NCBI RefSeq assembly: GCF_003966125.1
Contig: NZ_RXMA01000014.1
Coordinates: forward strand, 62,001 to 126,000
Direction: 5' to 3'
Length of the DNA stretch: 64,000 nt
Origin: Azospirillum griseum
GTDB taxonomy: Bacteria > Pseudomonadota > Alphaproteobacteria > Azospirillales > Azospirillaceae
Shown here in pieces: positions 34,879 through 44,059 of this stretch (positions within the stretch are counted from its first letter, which is position 1; the number at the start of each line of letters is the position of its first letter). The notes below the pieces were generated by a model. It did no database searches and had not been told where the DNA came from. It was given only the letters and a program-made list of their open reading frames with translations. The position numbers were made by a program, and so were the translations under genes.

Positions 34879-36174
34879 ATGGCCCCGGTCATTTCTCCCG
34901 TCCAGACATCCACGGCGATGCCGAAATCCACAACCGTTGTCGTGATCGGCGGGGGAATCGTCGGTCTGGTCACGGCGCTCACCCTGGCGGAGCGCGGTGT
35001 TCCGGTGGTGGTGCTGGAAAAGGGGCGGCTGGCGGGGGAACAATCGTCCCGCAACCTCGGCTGGGTGCGCAAAACCTCGCGTTCAGTCGCCGATTTGCCG
35101 ATGGCTCTGGAATCGGATCGCCTGTGGAACGCCATGGCCACCCGCGTTGGAGAGGATGTCGGGTATCGGCCGGCGGGAATCATGTTCCTCGCCAAGACCG
35201 AGGCCGAGTTCAATGCTCATCGCCGTTGGATGACGGCGACGCAGGGGCTGTCGTTGGATTCCCGACTCGTCACACCGAAGGAGATCGACCATCTTGTTCC
35301 GGGCGGCACCGGGCAATGGGTGGGGGGCGTGCACACCCCATCGGATGGTCGTGCCGAACCCACCCTCGCCTCCAGCGCCATCGCCCGGGCGGCCTTGGCG
35401 AAGGGGGCGGTCATCCTGGAAAACTGCGCCGTCCGCACGCTGTCCCTGTCGGGCGGATCCGTGTGCGGCGTCGTGACGGAAAAGGGTGAAATCGCCTGCG
35501 ATCAGGTGGTGCTTGCGGGCGGCCTCTGGTCGCGCCGCTTCCTGGGAAATCTGGGGGTCTTCCTGCCCACCCTGCCGCTGGAATGCTACGCGATCCGCAC
35601 CGCCCCCATGGAAGGACCAACCGAGATCGCGGTTGGTGGCCCGAACTTCTCCTTCCGCAAGCGGATGGATGGTGGCTTCACCATCTGCCAACGCGGGGCG
35701 GTGGGATCGCCGCTCGTGCTCGATCACGCGCGGCTGGGACTGCGCTACCTCCCGATGTTCCGGGAAGGACGGCACCAGCTGCGCATCAGCTTCGGCAAGG
35801 CGTTTTTCGACGATCTGCGGTTGGCCCGCCGTTGGCGCGCGTCCGACACCACCCCCTTCGAAACGGTGCGGACCATGGATCCGCGCGTGAATCATGGCAT
35901 CAACGCCGAAGCGATGGACAACATCCGTGCCGCATGGCCCACCTTTGCCGCCGCCAGGGTTGAACAGGTCTGGGGGGGCACGATGGACATCACACCGGAC
36001 TCCTTGCCGGTGATCGATCATGTTGAACGGCTTCCCGGCCTGATCGTGGCCAGCGGTTTTTCCGGTCACGGTTTTGGCACCGCCCCCGCCGCCGGACAAC
36101 TCGCCGCCGACCTTGTGACGGGAGAAAAACCGATCGTGGACCCGACACCCTATCGGCTCGGGCGCCTGCAATAG
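34879..36174 (+). CDS. FAD-dependent amino acid/amine oxidoreductase (DAO family)
   Basis: The 431-residue enzyme has the DAO-family FAD motif GGGIVG (near residue 24), E at the end of the second strand (VVVLEKG), the QSSRNLGWVR loop and the C-terminal FAD motif ASGFSGHGFGTAPA. It would oxidise an amino acid or secondary amine to an imine. AAGGA precedes ATG 34879; ATG 34918 is a possible shorter start. As the third gene with the OCD-like and RidA proteins it completes an oxidase/imine-handling unit. The substrate is unknown. Confidence 0.85.
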   Translation: MAPVISPVQTSTAMPKSTTVVVIGGGIVGLVTALTLAERGVPVVVLEKGRLAGEQSSRNLGWVRKTSRSVADLPMALESDRLWNAMATRVGEDVGYRPAGIMFLAKTEAEFNAHRRWMTATQGLSLDSRLVTPKEIDHLVPGGTGQWVGGVHTPSDGRAEPTLASSAIARAALAKGAVILENCAVRTLSLSGGSVCGVVTEKGEIACDQVVLAGGLWSRRFLGNLGVFLPTLPLECYAIRTAPMEGPTEIAVGGPNFSFRKRMDGGFTICQRGAVGSPLVLDHARLGLRYLPMFREGRHQLRISFGKAFFDDLRLARRWRASDTTPFETVRTMDPRVNHGINAEAMDNIRAAWPTFAAARVEQVWGGTMDITPDSLPVIDHVERLPGLIVASGFSGHGFGTAPAAGQLAADLVTGEKPIVDPTPYRLGRLQ

Positions 36175-36448
36175 GACTTCGTGGTTTGAGGTGATGTGGT
36201 GGACGCCCCTTCCACTCTCCTGGTTCGGTGGCAAGCCGATGCTGTCGGAGAAACCACGTCAGAAGGGCCGTCGATGGGGACCAGTTCAACCTCGTCGGCA
36301 TAATGCGAAGCGCGTCACGCTTGCATTCAGCCGTAATCTTGCCATGCCTCGCTCGAACCGTCAGAACCTCCATCAACCCCACATTTGAGGGTGATGCCTC
36401 TCCACTTTTCCAGGGCAACTCCATTTTGACCTTGCTCTGATCCACCAT
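36175..36448. other. Unassigned segment after the oxidoreductase
   Basis: These 274 bp contain no gene that I can support. A minus-strand reading frame crosses the segment, but it runs into the oxidoreductase gene on the other strand and resembles nothing I recognise. It could be a decayed element or simple spacer. Confidence 0.4.
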
Positions 36449-36479
36449 AAGCCCGTCGCCCACAGCGGACGACGGGCTT
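36449..36479. terminator. Bidirectional intrinsic terminator
   Basis: Perfect 10-bp arms AAGCCCGTCG (36449-36458) and CGACGGGCTT (36470-36479) enclose an 11-nt loop, with T-rich sequence after the right arm. It lies between the convergent oxidoreductase and bioB genes and can serve both. Confidence 0.85.
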
Positions 36480-36493
36480 TCCATAGGTCAGTG

Positions 36494-37471
36494 TCAGGAA
36501 GCGGCCCCCGCCAAGGCCGGTTCGCCCAGCGCGGCGAACAGCTCGGAATCCGTGCCCACATCGGCGTTGGGCGTGGTCAGCAGACGGTCGCCGTAGAACA
36601 GGGAATTGGCCCCGGCGACCAGACACAGGATCTGCGCCTCGCGGTTGAGGCTGGAGCGGCCAGCGGACAGGCGCACCACCGATGTCGGCAGGACAAGACG
36701 GGTCGCCGCCACCATCCGCACCAATTCCAACGGGTCGATGGGGGGACGGTCGGCCAACGGCGTTCCGGCCACCGGAACCAGCGCGTTGATCGGCACGCTT
36801 TCGGGATGCGGATCCATCGCGGACAGAACATGCAGCATGGCCGCCCGGTCCCGAACCGTCTCGCCCATGCCGATGATGCCGCCGCAGCACAGATCGATGC
36901 CGAAGGACCGGACGATGGCCAGCGTCTCCAGCCGATCCGCGTAGGTCCGGGTGGTGACGATCTGCCCGTAAAACTCCGGGCTGGTGTCGAGATTGTGGTT
37001 GTAAGCGGTCAGACCGGCGGCGGCGAGCCGCTCGGCTTGATGCGGTTTGAGCATGCCCAGCGTGACGCACGCCTCCATGCCCAGCGCCCGCACGCCCTTC
37101 ACCATGGCGAGGACGGCGTCGAACTCCGCGCCGTCGCGCACCTGCCGCCACGCCGCCCCCATGCAGAACCGCTCGGCCCCCGCCGCCTGGGCGGTCGCGG
37201 CCAGCGCCACCACCTGATCCGGGTTCATCAACCGGTCGCGGGTCAGATCGACCTCGCTGTGATGGGCCGATTGCGGGCAATAGGCGCAGTTCTCCGGGCA
37301 GCCGCCGGTCTTGATCGACAGCAGGCTTGCCCTCTGCACCCGGTTCGGGTCGTGGTGCTGGCGATGCACCGCGTTGGCCCGCCCGACCAGTTCCAGCAAC
37401 GGCAGGGTGAGCAGGGTGGTGATGCCGTCGATGGTCCAGTCGCGTCGGATCGTTCCATCCACCGCCGTCAC
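36494..37471 (-). CDS. bioB: Biotin synthase
   Basis: The 325-residue radical-SAM enzyme has the cluster motif C58-x3-C62-x2-C65 ([10 protein letters not shown]), [12 protein letters not shown], the [11 protein letters not shown] block and [11 protein letters not shown], all diagnostic of BioB. It inserts sulfur into dethiobiotin. The start is taken as the GTG that overlaps the bioY stop (GTGA); upstream in-frame codons run through bioY and can be discarded. It is the second gene of a bioY-bioB operon controlled by a BioR box. No bioF, bioD or bioA is next to it. Confidence 0.93.
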   Translation of the reverse strand: MTAVDGTIRRDWTIDGITTLLTLPLLELVGRANAVHRQHHDPNRVQRASLLSIKTGGCPENCAYCPQSAHHSEVDLTRDRLMNPDQVVALAATAQAAGAERFCMGAAWRQVRDGAEFDAVLAMVKGVRALGMEACVTLGMLKPHQAERLAAAGLTAYNHNLDTSPEFYGQIVTTRTYADRLETLAIVRSFGIDLCCGGIIGMGETVRDRAAMLHVLSAMDPHPESVPINALVPVAGTPLADRPPIDPLELVRMVAATRLVLPTSVVRLSAGRSSLNREAQILCLVAGANSLFYGDRLLTTPNADVGTDSELFAALGEPALAGAAS

Positions 37472-38058
37472 GACCGAATACCCTTGACCCAGCCGCGCAG
37501 CCCCGGCAGCAGCGCCCCGCCCACCGCGACGACGCCGATCTTCAGCAGGTCGCCCAGCAGGAACGGCGCGACACCAACCGCCAGAAGCCGGTCCACCGGC
37601 ACGAAGACGGCCAGCCACGCCACGCCGAACAGATACACCAGCGCCAACCCGGCCAGCATCGCGCCGACCCGACCGACAAAACCCGCGCCGCGCGCCAACG
37701 CCCCCACCACCCCGGCGGCGGCGAGATAGCCCAGCAGATAGCCGCCCGTCGGCCCGACCATGTAGGCGAGGCCGACGCCGCGTTCCGGCGAACCGGAGAA
37801 GACCGGCAGCCCGACGGCCCCGCTCGCCAGATAGGTCAACAGGATCGAAACGGCGACGCGCGGCCCGAAGGCCACGGCCAGAGCCATCACGGCCAGGGTG
37901 TGCAGAGTCATCGGCACCGGCCAAAACGGGATCTGCGTCTTGGCGGCGAGCGTCACCAGGGCGGTGCCCGCCAGAACGGTCAGAACCGTCCGGGCAAGCC
38001 GGGCCTGCGGGCTTTCAAGCGCCCTTGCGGTGGTGGGGTGTGCGATGGCGTGGGGCAT
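37468..38058 (-). CDS. bioY: BioY biotin transporter S component
   Basis: The 196-residue membrane protein from ATG 38058 has six hydrophobic segments and the BioY motifs [17 protein letters not shown] and [10 protein letters not shown]. BioY binds biotin for ECF-type or solitary uptake; no bioM/bioN genes accompany it, as in many alphaproteobacteria. It is the first gene of the bioY-bioB unit, with a BioR box 24-33 bp before its start, overlapping the promoter zone. Confidence 0.92.
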   Translation of the reverse strand: MPHAIAHPTTARALESPQARLARTVLTVLAGTALVTLAAKTQIPFWPVPMTLHTLAVMALAVAFGPRVAVSILLTYLASGAVGLPVFSGSPERGVGLAYMVGPTGGYLLGYLAAAGVVGALARGAGFVGRVGAMLAGLALVYLFGVAWLAVFVPVDRLLAVGVAPFLLGDLLKIGVVAVGGALLPGLRGWVKGIRS

Positions 38059-38081
38059 GTGGTGTTTCCTTCGGCGAGAAA

Positions 38082-38091
38082 TTATAGATAA
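38082..38091. promoter_or_regulatory. BioR box upstream of bioY-bioB
   Basis: TTATAGATAA matches the established alphaproteobacterial BioR recognition sequence (TTATAGATAA/TTATCTATAA). An identical site lies at 38824-38833 before bioR. Biotin-dependent repression of bioY-bioB is the expected effect. Confidence 0.85.
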
Positions 38092-38196
38092 TTTTGAATT
38101 TCTATCGCTAAAGAAAGACACGGATGTCCAATCTTGGCAACAGCCCGCTGCGCCAACGCCCCCACCACGCCCGCCCGGGCGACCCAATGCTTTGAT

Positions 38197-38820
38197 TTAT
38201 CGAGGCTTCCGACCGACCCATTGAACATGCCGGGCCAGCACGGACGCGGCGACGTCCAGCTTTCCCGCCCGCAGGGCGTCGAGAATCGCCCGGTGGTCCC
38301 GGTCCGTCGGCGCGTCCCATTCGGCCCGCCATCCCGAAAACAGGAAACGGGCGCTGGCCATGTGCAGATCGGCAATCGACGCCAGCAGCCGGGGCATGCC
38401 GCAGGGGTTGAGAATCAGACGATGGAAGTTGCGGTTGGCGTCCTCCCACGCCTGGACGTCGCCCGCCTTGTCCCCGGCCCGGGTCGCCTCCTCCGCCGCG
38501 TCCAGAATGGCCGGGGTCAGATGCGGCGCGGCGTGGCGCAGCGCCAACACCTCCAAGGCGGCCCGCATCTCGGCCACCTCCTTGACATCCGCCATGCTGA
38601 AGCTGGCGACCCGCACCCCCCGGCGCGGTTCGCTGACCACCAGCCCTTGCGCCTCCAGCCGCCGGAACGCCTCGCGCACCGGCACATGGCTGGCCCCGAA
38701 CTCCTCGGCGATGTGATCCTGGCCAAGCCGGGATCCCGGCTCCAGAGTTCCGGCGATGATGCGGTCGGCAAGCGCCTTGCCGATGCGCGCGGCGATGGTG
38801 TCGTCTTTCGATTTCGTCAT
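38197..38820 (-). CDS. bioR: BioR, GntR-family biotin regulator
   Basis: This 207-residue GntR/FadR-type regulator has an N-terminal winged helix (LGQDHIAEEFGASHVPVREAFRRLEAQGLV) and a C-terminal FCD helical domain with metal-ligand-like residues (FHRLI, HRAILDAL). The identical BioR boxes before bioY and before this gene, and the adjacency to bioY-bioB, support the name. The box begins 4 bp upstream of its start codon, so it is autoregulated and has a very short leader. Confidence 0.88.
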   Translation of the reverse strand: MTKSKDDTIAARIGKALADRIIAGTLEPGSRLGQDHIAEEFGASHVPVREAFRRLEAQGLVVSEPRRGVRVASFSMADVKEVAEMRAALEVLALRHAAPHLTPAILDAAEEATRAGDKAGDVQAWEDANRNFHRLILNPCGMPRLLASIADLHMASARFLFSGWRAEWDAPTDRDHRAILDALRAGKLDVAASVLARHVQWVGRKPR

Positions 38821-38823
38821 GTT

Positions 38824-38833
38824 TTATAGATAA
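38824..38833. promoter_or_regulatory. BioR box upstream of bioR
   Basis: TTATAGATAA, identical to the box at 38082-38091, only 4 bp before the bioR start codon. This predicts autoregulation. Confidence 0.82.
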
Positions 38834-39032
38834 TTCCAACGGGCGGCCTCGCCAAGCGTCCAAGCGCCTTGCGCTATAAAAACATTTCTTTAGTGTTATT
38901 ATATTTTATATATTGACTTACCTACTAGTGTAATCGAGATTTCTGTGGGCGCGCCGTCGCCGACCGCGCAACATGACCGCCCCCTTGGGTGCCACCCTTT
39001 CGCGACAGCCCCTGACGATAAGGACGATTGCC

Positions 39033-40115
39033 ATGGCGACTTCCGCCATCCGGTTTGGTGTTTGGGCACCGGTCCATGGTCCCCGCGCCGCATTGCAGGA
39101 TCCCGCCGAACCGTTCGACGCCTCGTGGGAGCACAACCGCGCCGTGGTGCTGGAGGCCGAGGCCCTGGGGTTCGATTCCACCCTGGTGGCGCAGCACACG
39201 GTCAACCCGCATCTGCCCAACCATGACCAGCTCGAAACCTGGACCGCCGCCGCCGCCCTGGCGGCGCTGACCAGCCGGATCGAGATCATCGCCGCCATCA
39301 AGCCCTACATCCACCATCCGGTCTTTCTGGCCAAGATGGCGCTGCAAATCGAAAACATCAGCGGCGGGCGCTTCGGCCTCAATCTGGTCAACGCCTGGAA
39401 CCGGGTGGAGTTTGAAAAGGCGGGCATCCCCTTTGGCGAGCATGACGACCGCTACGCCTATGGCCGGGAATGGATTTCCATCGTGTCACGCCTGATCGCC
39501 GGGGAACGCGTCACCCACCAGGGCGCGCAGTTCACCATCACCGATTACGCGCTGACCCCGAAGGATCTGTTCCGCCCGCGCCCGTCGATCTATGTCGGCG
39601 GCGAATCCGAGCCGGCCCGCGCGCTGGTCGCCGACCATGGCGACGTGTGGTTCATCAACGGCCAGCCGCTTGCCGACGTCGAGGCGCTGATCGCCGATCT
39701 GCGCCGTCGGCCCCGCGCGGGCGTGCCGCTGCGCTTCGGCCTGTCGGCCTTCGTCATCGCCCGCGACACGGAGGCCGAGGCCCAGGACTATTACGAGCAT
39801 CTGCTGTCCCTGGCCGAGAAGGACGCGGACGTGCGCGCGGTCCAGCGCGGCAACTCCGATCCCAAGGTGGTGATGCACCAGACCATGGCAAAATCGGTGC
39901 GGGTCGGCAGCAACGGCGGAACCGCCGCCGGTCTGGTCGGCAGCCACGATCAGGTGGCCGAGCGCATCAAGGCGTTCCACGCCGCCGGGGTCGAGCTGTT
40001 CATGCTGCAATTCCAACCGTTGCGATCCGAACTGCGGCGCTTTGCCGCCGAAATCTTTCCGCGCGTCGGCAAAACGGTTCCAACCGACCGTCCCGCGCGC
40101 GCAGCCGCCGAATAG
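39033..40115 (+). CDS. LLM-class FMN-dependent monooxygenase (SsuD/SfnG-like)
   Basis: The 360-residue protein from ATG 39033 (AAGGA upstream) has the bacterial luciferase TIM-barrel motifs IRFGVWAPVHG, EIIAAIKPYIHHPVFLAK and GGRFGLNLVNAWN. This subgroup cleaves alkanesulfonates or dimethyl sulfone with reduced FMN, releasing sulfite or sulfinate. It heads an operon with a sulfonate-type ABC permease, ATPase and binding protein. The second SsuD-like enzyme at 45019 implies divided substrate ranges. It is not distinguishable here between sulfonate and sulfone. Confidence 0.83.
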   Translation: MATSAIRFGVWAPVHGPRAALQDPAEPFDASWEHNRAVVLEAEALGFDSTLVAQHTVNPHLPNHDQLETWTAAAALAALTSRIEIIAAIKPYIHHPVFLAKMALQIENISGGRFGLNLVNAWNRVEFEKAGIPFGEHDDRYAYGREWISIVSRLIAGERVTHQGAQFTITDYALTPKDLFRPRPSIYVGGESEPARALVADHGDVWFINGQPLADVEALIADLRRRPRAGVPLRFGLSAFVIARDTEAEAQDYYEHLLSLAEKDADVRAVQRGNSDPKVVMHQTMAKSVRVGSNGGTAAGLVGSHDQVAERIKAFHAAGVELFMLQFQPLRSELRRFAAEIFPRVGKTVPTDRPARAAAE

Positions 40116-40145
40116 CCCGGCGTCCCCCACGCGGCGGAGATCCCC

Positions 40146-41006
40146 ATGAGCGCCATCGAACACACATCCATCACAGTCACCCCGCCCCAGCAGCGCCAGC
40201 GGTCGAATGATCGGCGCGGAGCGGGCGGGACCGCCATCGGCCCGCGCGGGTTGATCGCCATCTCCTGGATCGCGCCGGTCCTGCTGGTTCTGGTCTGGGA
40301 GGCGCTGGCCCGAAACGGCTGGCTGTCCCCCCAAATCCTGCCCGCGCCAAGCAAGGTTGTGGCGACCGCCGTCAAGCTGACCCTGTCCGGCAGCCTGCCG
40401 CATGATCTTGGCGTCAGCCTGCTGCGCGCGGCGGTCGGCTTCGCGCTGGGCGGCGGGATCGGTTTCGCGCTGGGAACGCTGGTGGGATTTTCGCGGTTGG
40501 CCGAGGCGGCCATCGACCGCAGCGTCCAGATGATCCGCGCCATTCCCTTTCTGGCGCTGCTGCCCCTGGTCATCGTCTGGTTCGGCGTGGGCGAGGGGCA
40601 GAAAATCTTCCTCGTTTCGCTGGGCGTGGCCTTCCCGATCTACATCAACACCACCTTGGGCATCCGTCAGGTCGATCCCAAGCTGCTGGAGCCTGGCCGG
40701 GTTCAGGGTTTGAGCACCGCGCTGTTGATCCGCCGCGTCATTCTGCCCGGTGCCCTGCCGTCGATCCTGACCGGCGTGCGTTACGCGCTGGCCACCGCCT
40801 GGCTGGCGCTGGTGGTGGCGGAAACCATCGGCGCGCAGGCCGGATTGGGCTTTCTGGCGATGGACGCGCGGGAGTTCCTGCGCACCGACGTGATCGTGCT
40901 GACCATCGTCATCTACGCGCTGATCGGCGTCGGGGCCGACAGCCTCGCCCGCGCGCTCGAACGCCGCCTGCTCGCCTGGCACCCGAATTACGGAGCCGCC
41001 CGATGA
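40146..41006 (+). CDS. ssuC: Sulfonate-type ABC transporter permease
   Basis: This 286-residue protein has six membrane segments and the SsuC/TauC coupling motif (GVRYALATAWLALVVAETIG). It forms the membrane channel for an alkanesulfonate importer with the ATPase encoded 4 bp overlapping downstream. GAGAT precedes the ATG. It is one of two such permeases in the window, the other being tauC at 56153. Confidence 0.85.
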   Translation: MSAIEHTSITVTPPQQRQRSNDRRGAGGTAIGPRGLIAISWIAPVLLVLVWEALARNGWLSPQILPAPSKVVATAVKLTLSGSLPHDLGVSLLRAAVGFALGGGIGFALGTLVGFSRLAEAAIDRSVQMIRAIPFLALLPLVIVWFGVGEGQKIFLVSLGVAFPIYINTTLGIRQVDPKLLEPGRVQGLSTALLIRRVILPGALPSILTGVRYALATAWLALVVAETIGAQAGLGFLAMDAREFLRTDVIVLTIVIYALIGVGADSLARALERRLLAWHPNYGAAR

Positions 41007-41719
41007 CCCGCCCCCACCCCGTCCATCAAGACAGCGGCGACGCCGTCACCGTCACCGATCTGCGCCGCGCCTATGGGAACCGCACCGTCATCGACGCCCT
41101 CACCCTGCGCATCGCGCGCGGGGAGTTCGTGGCGCTGCTGGGCGAAAGCGGCTGCGGCAAGACCACGCTGCTCCGCGCGCTGGCCGGTCTGGACCCGATC
41201 CAGGGCGGGCGCATCGACGCCCCCGGACGGCCCGCCGTCGTCTTCCAGGAACACCGCCTGCTGCCCTGGGACACGCTGTGGAGCAACGTGGCGCTTGGCC
41301 TGCCGCCGCAGGGCGCGCGCGAACGGGCCGCCGCCGCGCTGGCCGAGGTCGGTCTCGGCGACCGGCTGGACGACTGGCCACGCAACCTGTCCGGTGGGCA
41401 GGCCCAGCGCGTCGCCCTGGCCCGCGCGCTGGTGCAGGAACCCGAACTGCTGCTGCTCGACGAACCGTTCGCCGCGCTCGACGCCCTCACCCGCATCCGC
41501 ATGCATGGTCTGGTCAAGGAGCTGGTCGCGCGGCACCGGCCCGGCGTGCTGCTGGTGACGCACGACGTGGACGAGGCCATCGCGCTGGCCGACCGCATCC
41601 TGGTGATGCGCAGCGGCGTCATCGCCGCCGAACACCACACCGAGCAGGCGGGCGACGCCCTGGGTCTGCGCCGCCTTTTGCTGGCCGAACTGGGCGTGCG
41701 CGCCGGGTTTGCCGCCTGA
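41003..41719 (+). CDS. ssuB: Sulfonate-type ABC transporter ATPase
   Basis: The 238-residue ATPase has Walker A GESGCGKTT, the Q-loop VVFQEHRLLPW typical of SsuB/TauB, signature NLSGGQAQR and Walker B LLLLDEPFAALD. It powers the SsuC permease. It starts at the ATG overlapping the ssuC stop. All motifs are intact. Confidence 0.88.
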   Translation: MTRPHPVHQDSGDAVTVTDLRRAYGNRTVIDALTLRIARGEFVALLGESGCGKTTLLRALAGLDPIQGGRIDAPGRPAVVFQEHRLLPWDTLWSNVALGLPPQGARERAAAALAEVGLGDRLDDWPRNLSGGQAQRVALARALVQEPELLLLDEPFAALDALTRIRMHGLVKELVARHRPGVLLVTHDVDEAIALADRILVMRSGVIAAEHHTEQAGDALGLRRLLLAELGVRAGFAA

Positions 41720-41753
41720 ATTCCCCCACTCTCCTGTTTGGGAACCCCGATCA

Positions 41754-42752
41754 ATGACCGATTTTCCCCCCTCCACCCGCCGCCGCTTCCTGGCCTCCTC
41801 CTTGGCCGGGGCCGGTGCGTTGGCCGGTTTGTCCAGCTTTCCGTCGGCCTTCGCCGCCGACGGGCGCAAGACCGACACGCTGCGCCTGACCTGGGGCTTC
41901 ACCGGCCTGACCTTCATCGCCAAGGAACGGGGCGAGCTGGAAAAGACGCTGGCCAAGGACGGCATCAAGGTCGAATGGATCGGCCCCTTCCCCAACCACG
42001 CGCCGACCTTGCAGGCCGTGACCGGCGGGACCGCCGATGTCAGCTTTGGCGGCAGCACCACCCCGGCGCTGGCGGCGATCATCGCCGGGTCGCCGTTGGT
42101 GTTCACCCAATTCCTGGTCTACGACCCGCGCACCACCTCCATCATCGCCAAGCCGGACTCGGGCATCCGCACGGTGAAGGACCTTGTCGGCAAATCGGTG
42201 GCGGTCAACCGGTCGGGTCTGGGCGAGTTCCTGTTGGTGGCCGCGTTGGAAAAGCACGGAATCGACCGCTCCAAGGTCAACGTCGTCTATCTGAACCCGC
42301 CCGACGCCGCGCCTGCGCTGGCGTCCGGCAAGGTGGACGCGTGGTCGATGTGGAGTCCGGGGGTGGACATCGCCCGGGTCGAACACAACGCCACCGACGT
42401 GTTTCTGGAAGGCCGCGACCTGGATTTCCAGATCGATTTCACCTCCTACCTCACCCGCCGCCGCTTCGCGGAGGACAACCCGTCGCTGATCCGCGCCTTC
42501 AACGCCGCCTTGAAGATCGAGGCGGATTGGGCCACGGCCAACACGAAGGAGGCCGAGCACATCGCCCAGGCCAAGGCCGGATACCGCGACGAGGTGCGCG
42601 ACCATCTCATCAGCCTGAAACGGCGCTACACCCTGTATCCCGTCACCGACCAGAGCTTCGTCACCGAACTGCAAAAAGCCACCGAGTGGCTGGTCGCCCG
42701 CAAGGTTCTGCCCGAAGCGGTGACGGTGGCCGATCATCTGGCGAGGGTGTGA
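41754..42752 (+). CDS. Sulfonate-type ABC substrate-binding protein, Tat signal
   Basis: The 332-residue protein from ATG 41754 opens with a twin-arginine signal (STRRRFLASS, then a hydrophobic stretch ending SAFA). The mature part has the SsuA/TauA fold (LTWGFTGLTFIAKERGELEK, GGTADVSFGGSTTPA). It follows ssuC-ssuB and is their likely receptor. Its stop overlaps the start of the downstream flavin monooxygenase. Confidence 0.83.
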   Translation: MTDFPPSTRRRFLASSLAGAGALAGLSSFPSAFAADGRKTDTLRLTWGFTGLTFIAKERGELEKTLAKDGIKVEWIGPFPNHAPTLQAVTGGTADVSFGGSTTPALAAIIAGSPLVFTQFLVYDPRTTSIIAKPDSGIRTVKDLVGKSVAVNRSGLGEFLLVAALEKHGIDRSKVNVVYLNPPDAAPALASGKVDAWSMWSPGVDIARVEHNATDVFLEGRDLDFQIDFTSYLTRRRFAEDNPSLIRAFNAALKIEADWATANTKEAEHIAQAKAGYRDEVRDHLISLKRRYTLYPVTDQSFVTELQKATEWLVARKVLPEAVTVADHLARV

Positions 42753-43963
42753 TGAGCGTCGAGACGATTGAAAAAACCCCGTTGGCCGACAGCGCCGACG
42801 GCTTTGCCGCCCTGTTCGACCGGATCGCGGAGGGCGCGTCCGAGCGGGAGCGCACCCGCAGCCTGCCCTTTGCCGCGCTCGACCTGCTGCGGCAGGCGCG
42901 TTTCGGCGCGTTGCGGATCGCCACCGCCGACGGCGGTGGCGGCCTGAGCTTCCACGCCCTGTTCGGGCTGGTCCTGCAATTGGCGGCGGCGGACGCGAAT
43001 GTGGCGCACATTCTGCGCAACCACTTCACCGCGACCGAGCAATACATCCGCACCCCGCGCAGCGCCCAGGCCCGGCGCTGGCGGGACGCCGTGGCCGATG
43101 GGGCGATCATCGGCCTGGCGAACACGGAACTCGGCACCCCCGTCGTCGGCGGGGCCGCCCCCGACACCCGCCTGACACCGGACGGTCACGGCTATCGGCT
43201 GAACGGGACGAAGTATTACAGCACCGGCACGCTGTACGCCGACTACACCCTGGTGCGCGCGGTCGGTCCCGGCGACGCGCTGGCCGCCGTCATCATCCCG
43301 ACCGGTCGCGACGGCGTCGAGATCGTCGATGATTGGGACGGCATCGGCCAGCGCCTGACCGCGTCAGGGACCACCCATTTCCACAGCGTCCGCGTCGAAC
43401 CGGACGAAGCCGTGTTCGACCGCGAGGGAACGGGCTATGGCCTGGCCTACGCCAACACCCAGGCCCAATTGTTCCTGACCACGGTCAACGCCGGGATCAT
43501 CCGGGGCATTCTGAACGACGCCACCGCGCTGTTGCGGGACCGGCGGCGCGGTTTCTACCACGCCCCGGCGGCCCGGCCCGCCGACGATCCGATCCTGCAA
43601 CAGGCCATCGGGCAGATCGCCGCGAACGCCTTCGCCGCCGAAACCGTGGTTCTGGCCGCCGCCGACGCGCTCGACGCCGTGGCCCGCCGCCGGGACGAGG
43701 GTATCGACGATCCCGCTCTGGCCCACGCCGCCGCGCTCGCCGCCGCCAAGGCGAAGATCGTCGTCGATGATCTGGCTCTGCGCAGCGGCGGCCTGATTTT
43801 CGACGTGGCCGGGGCGTCGGCCACCCTGCGCACCGCCAACCTGGACCGCCATTGGCGCAACGCCCGCACCTTGGCGTCGCACAACCCCGCGTCCTACAAG
43901 GCGATGGCCGTGGGTGCCCACGCGATCCACGGCACACCGCTGCCCGCCAAGGGATTTTTCTAA
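42752..43963 (+). CDS. Acyl-CoA-dehydrogenase-like flavin monooxygenase (SfnC/DszC type)
   Basis: The 403-residue protein has the acyl-CoA dehydrogenase fold with N-terminal helices, a middle sheet (GYRLNGTKYYSTGTLYADY, DDWDGIGQRLTASGT) and a C-terminal bundle. Members in sulfur loci (SfnC, DszC) are flavin-dependent monooxygenases that oxidise organosulfur compounds. The TGATG overlap with the binding protein suggests coupled translation and a shared substrate. A true acyl-CoA dehydrogenase is less likely because no CoA genes are nearby. Confidence 0.8.
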   Translation: MSVETIEKTPLADSADGFAALFDRIAEGASERERTRSLPFAALDLLRQARFGALRIATADGGGGLSFHALFGLVLQLAAADANVAHILRNHFTATEQYIRTPRSAQARRWRDAVADGAIIGLANTELGTPVVGGAAPDTRLTPDGHGYRLNGTKYYSTGTLYADYTLVRAVGPGDALAAVIIPTGRDGVEIVDDWDGIGQRLTASGTTHFHSVRVEPDEAVFDREGTGYGLAYANTQAQLFLTTVNAGIIRGILNDATALLRDRRRGFYHAPAARPADDPILQQAIGQIAANAFAAETVVLAAADALDAVARRRDEGIDDPALAHAAALAAAKAKIVVDDLALRSGGLIFDVAGASATLRTANLDRHWRNARTLASHNPASYKAMAVGAHAIHGTPLPAKGFF

Positions 43964-44059
43964 ACACATCCGTGCCTTGCCCAGAAACGCGCGGCCTCAG
44001 GGACGGCGCGCGGGATCGGCCACACACGACGCAATCGACAGTCACAGAGGCTCAACGCC

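Noticed and set aside
36175..36493. Insertion sequence remnant
   Set aside because: No inverted terminal repeats, target duplication or recognisable transposase motif were seen; kept only as an unassigned segment.
40146..41719. Nitrate or thiamine-precursor ABC transporter instead of sulfonate
   Set aside because: The family resemblance is ambiguous, but the linked flavin monooxygenases of the SsuD, SfnC and luciferase types make sulfonates or sulfones the better reading.
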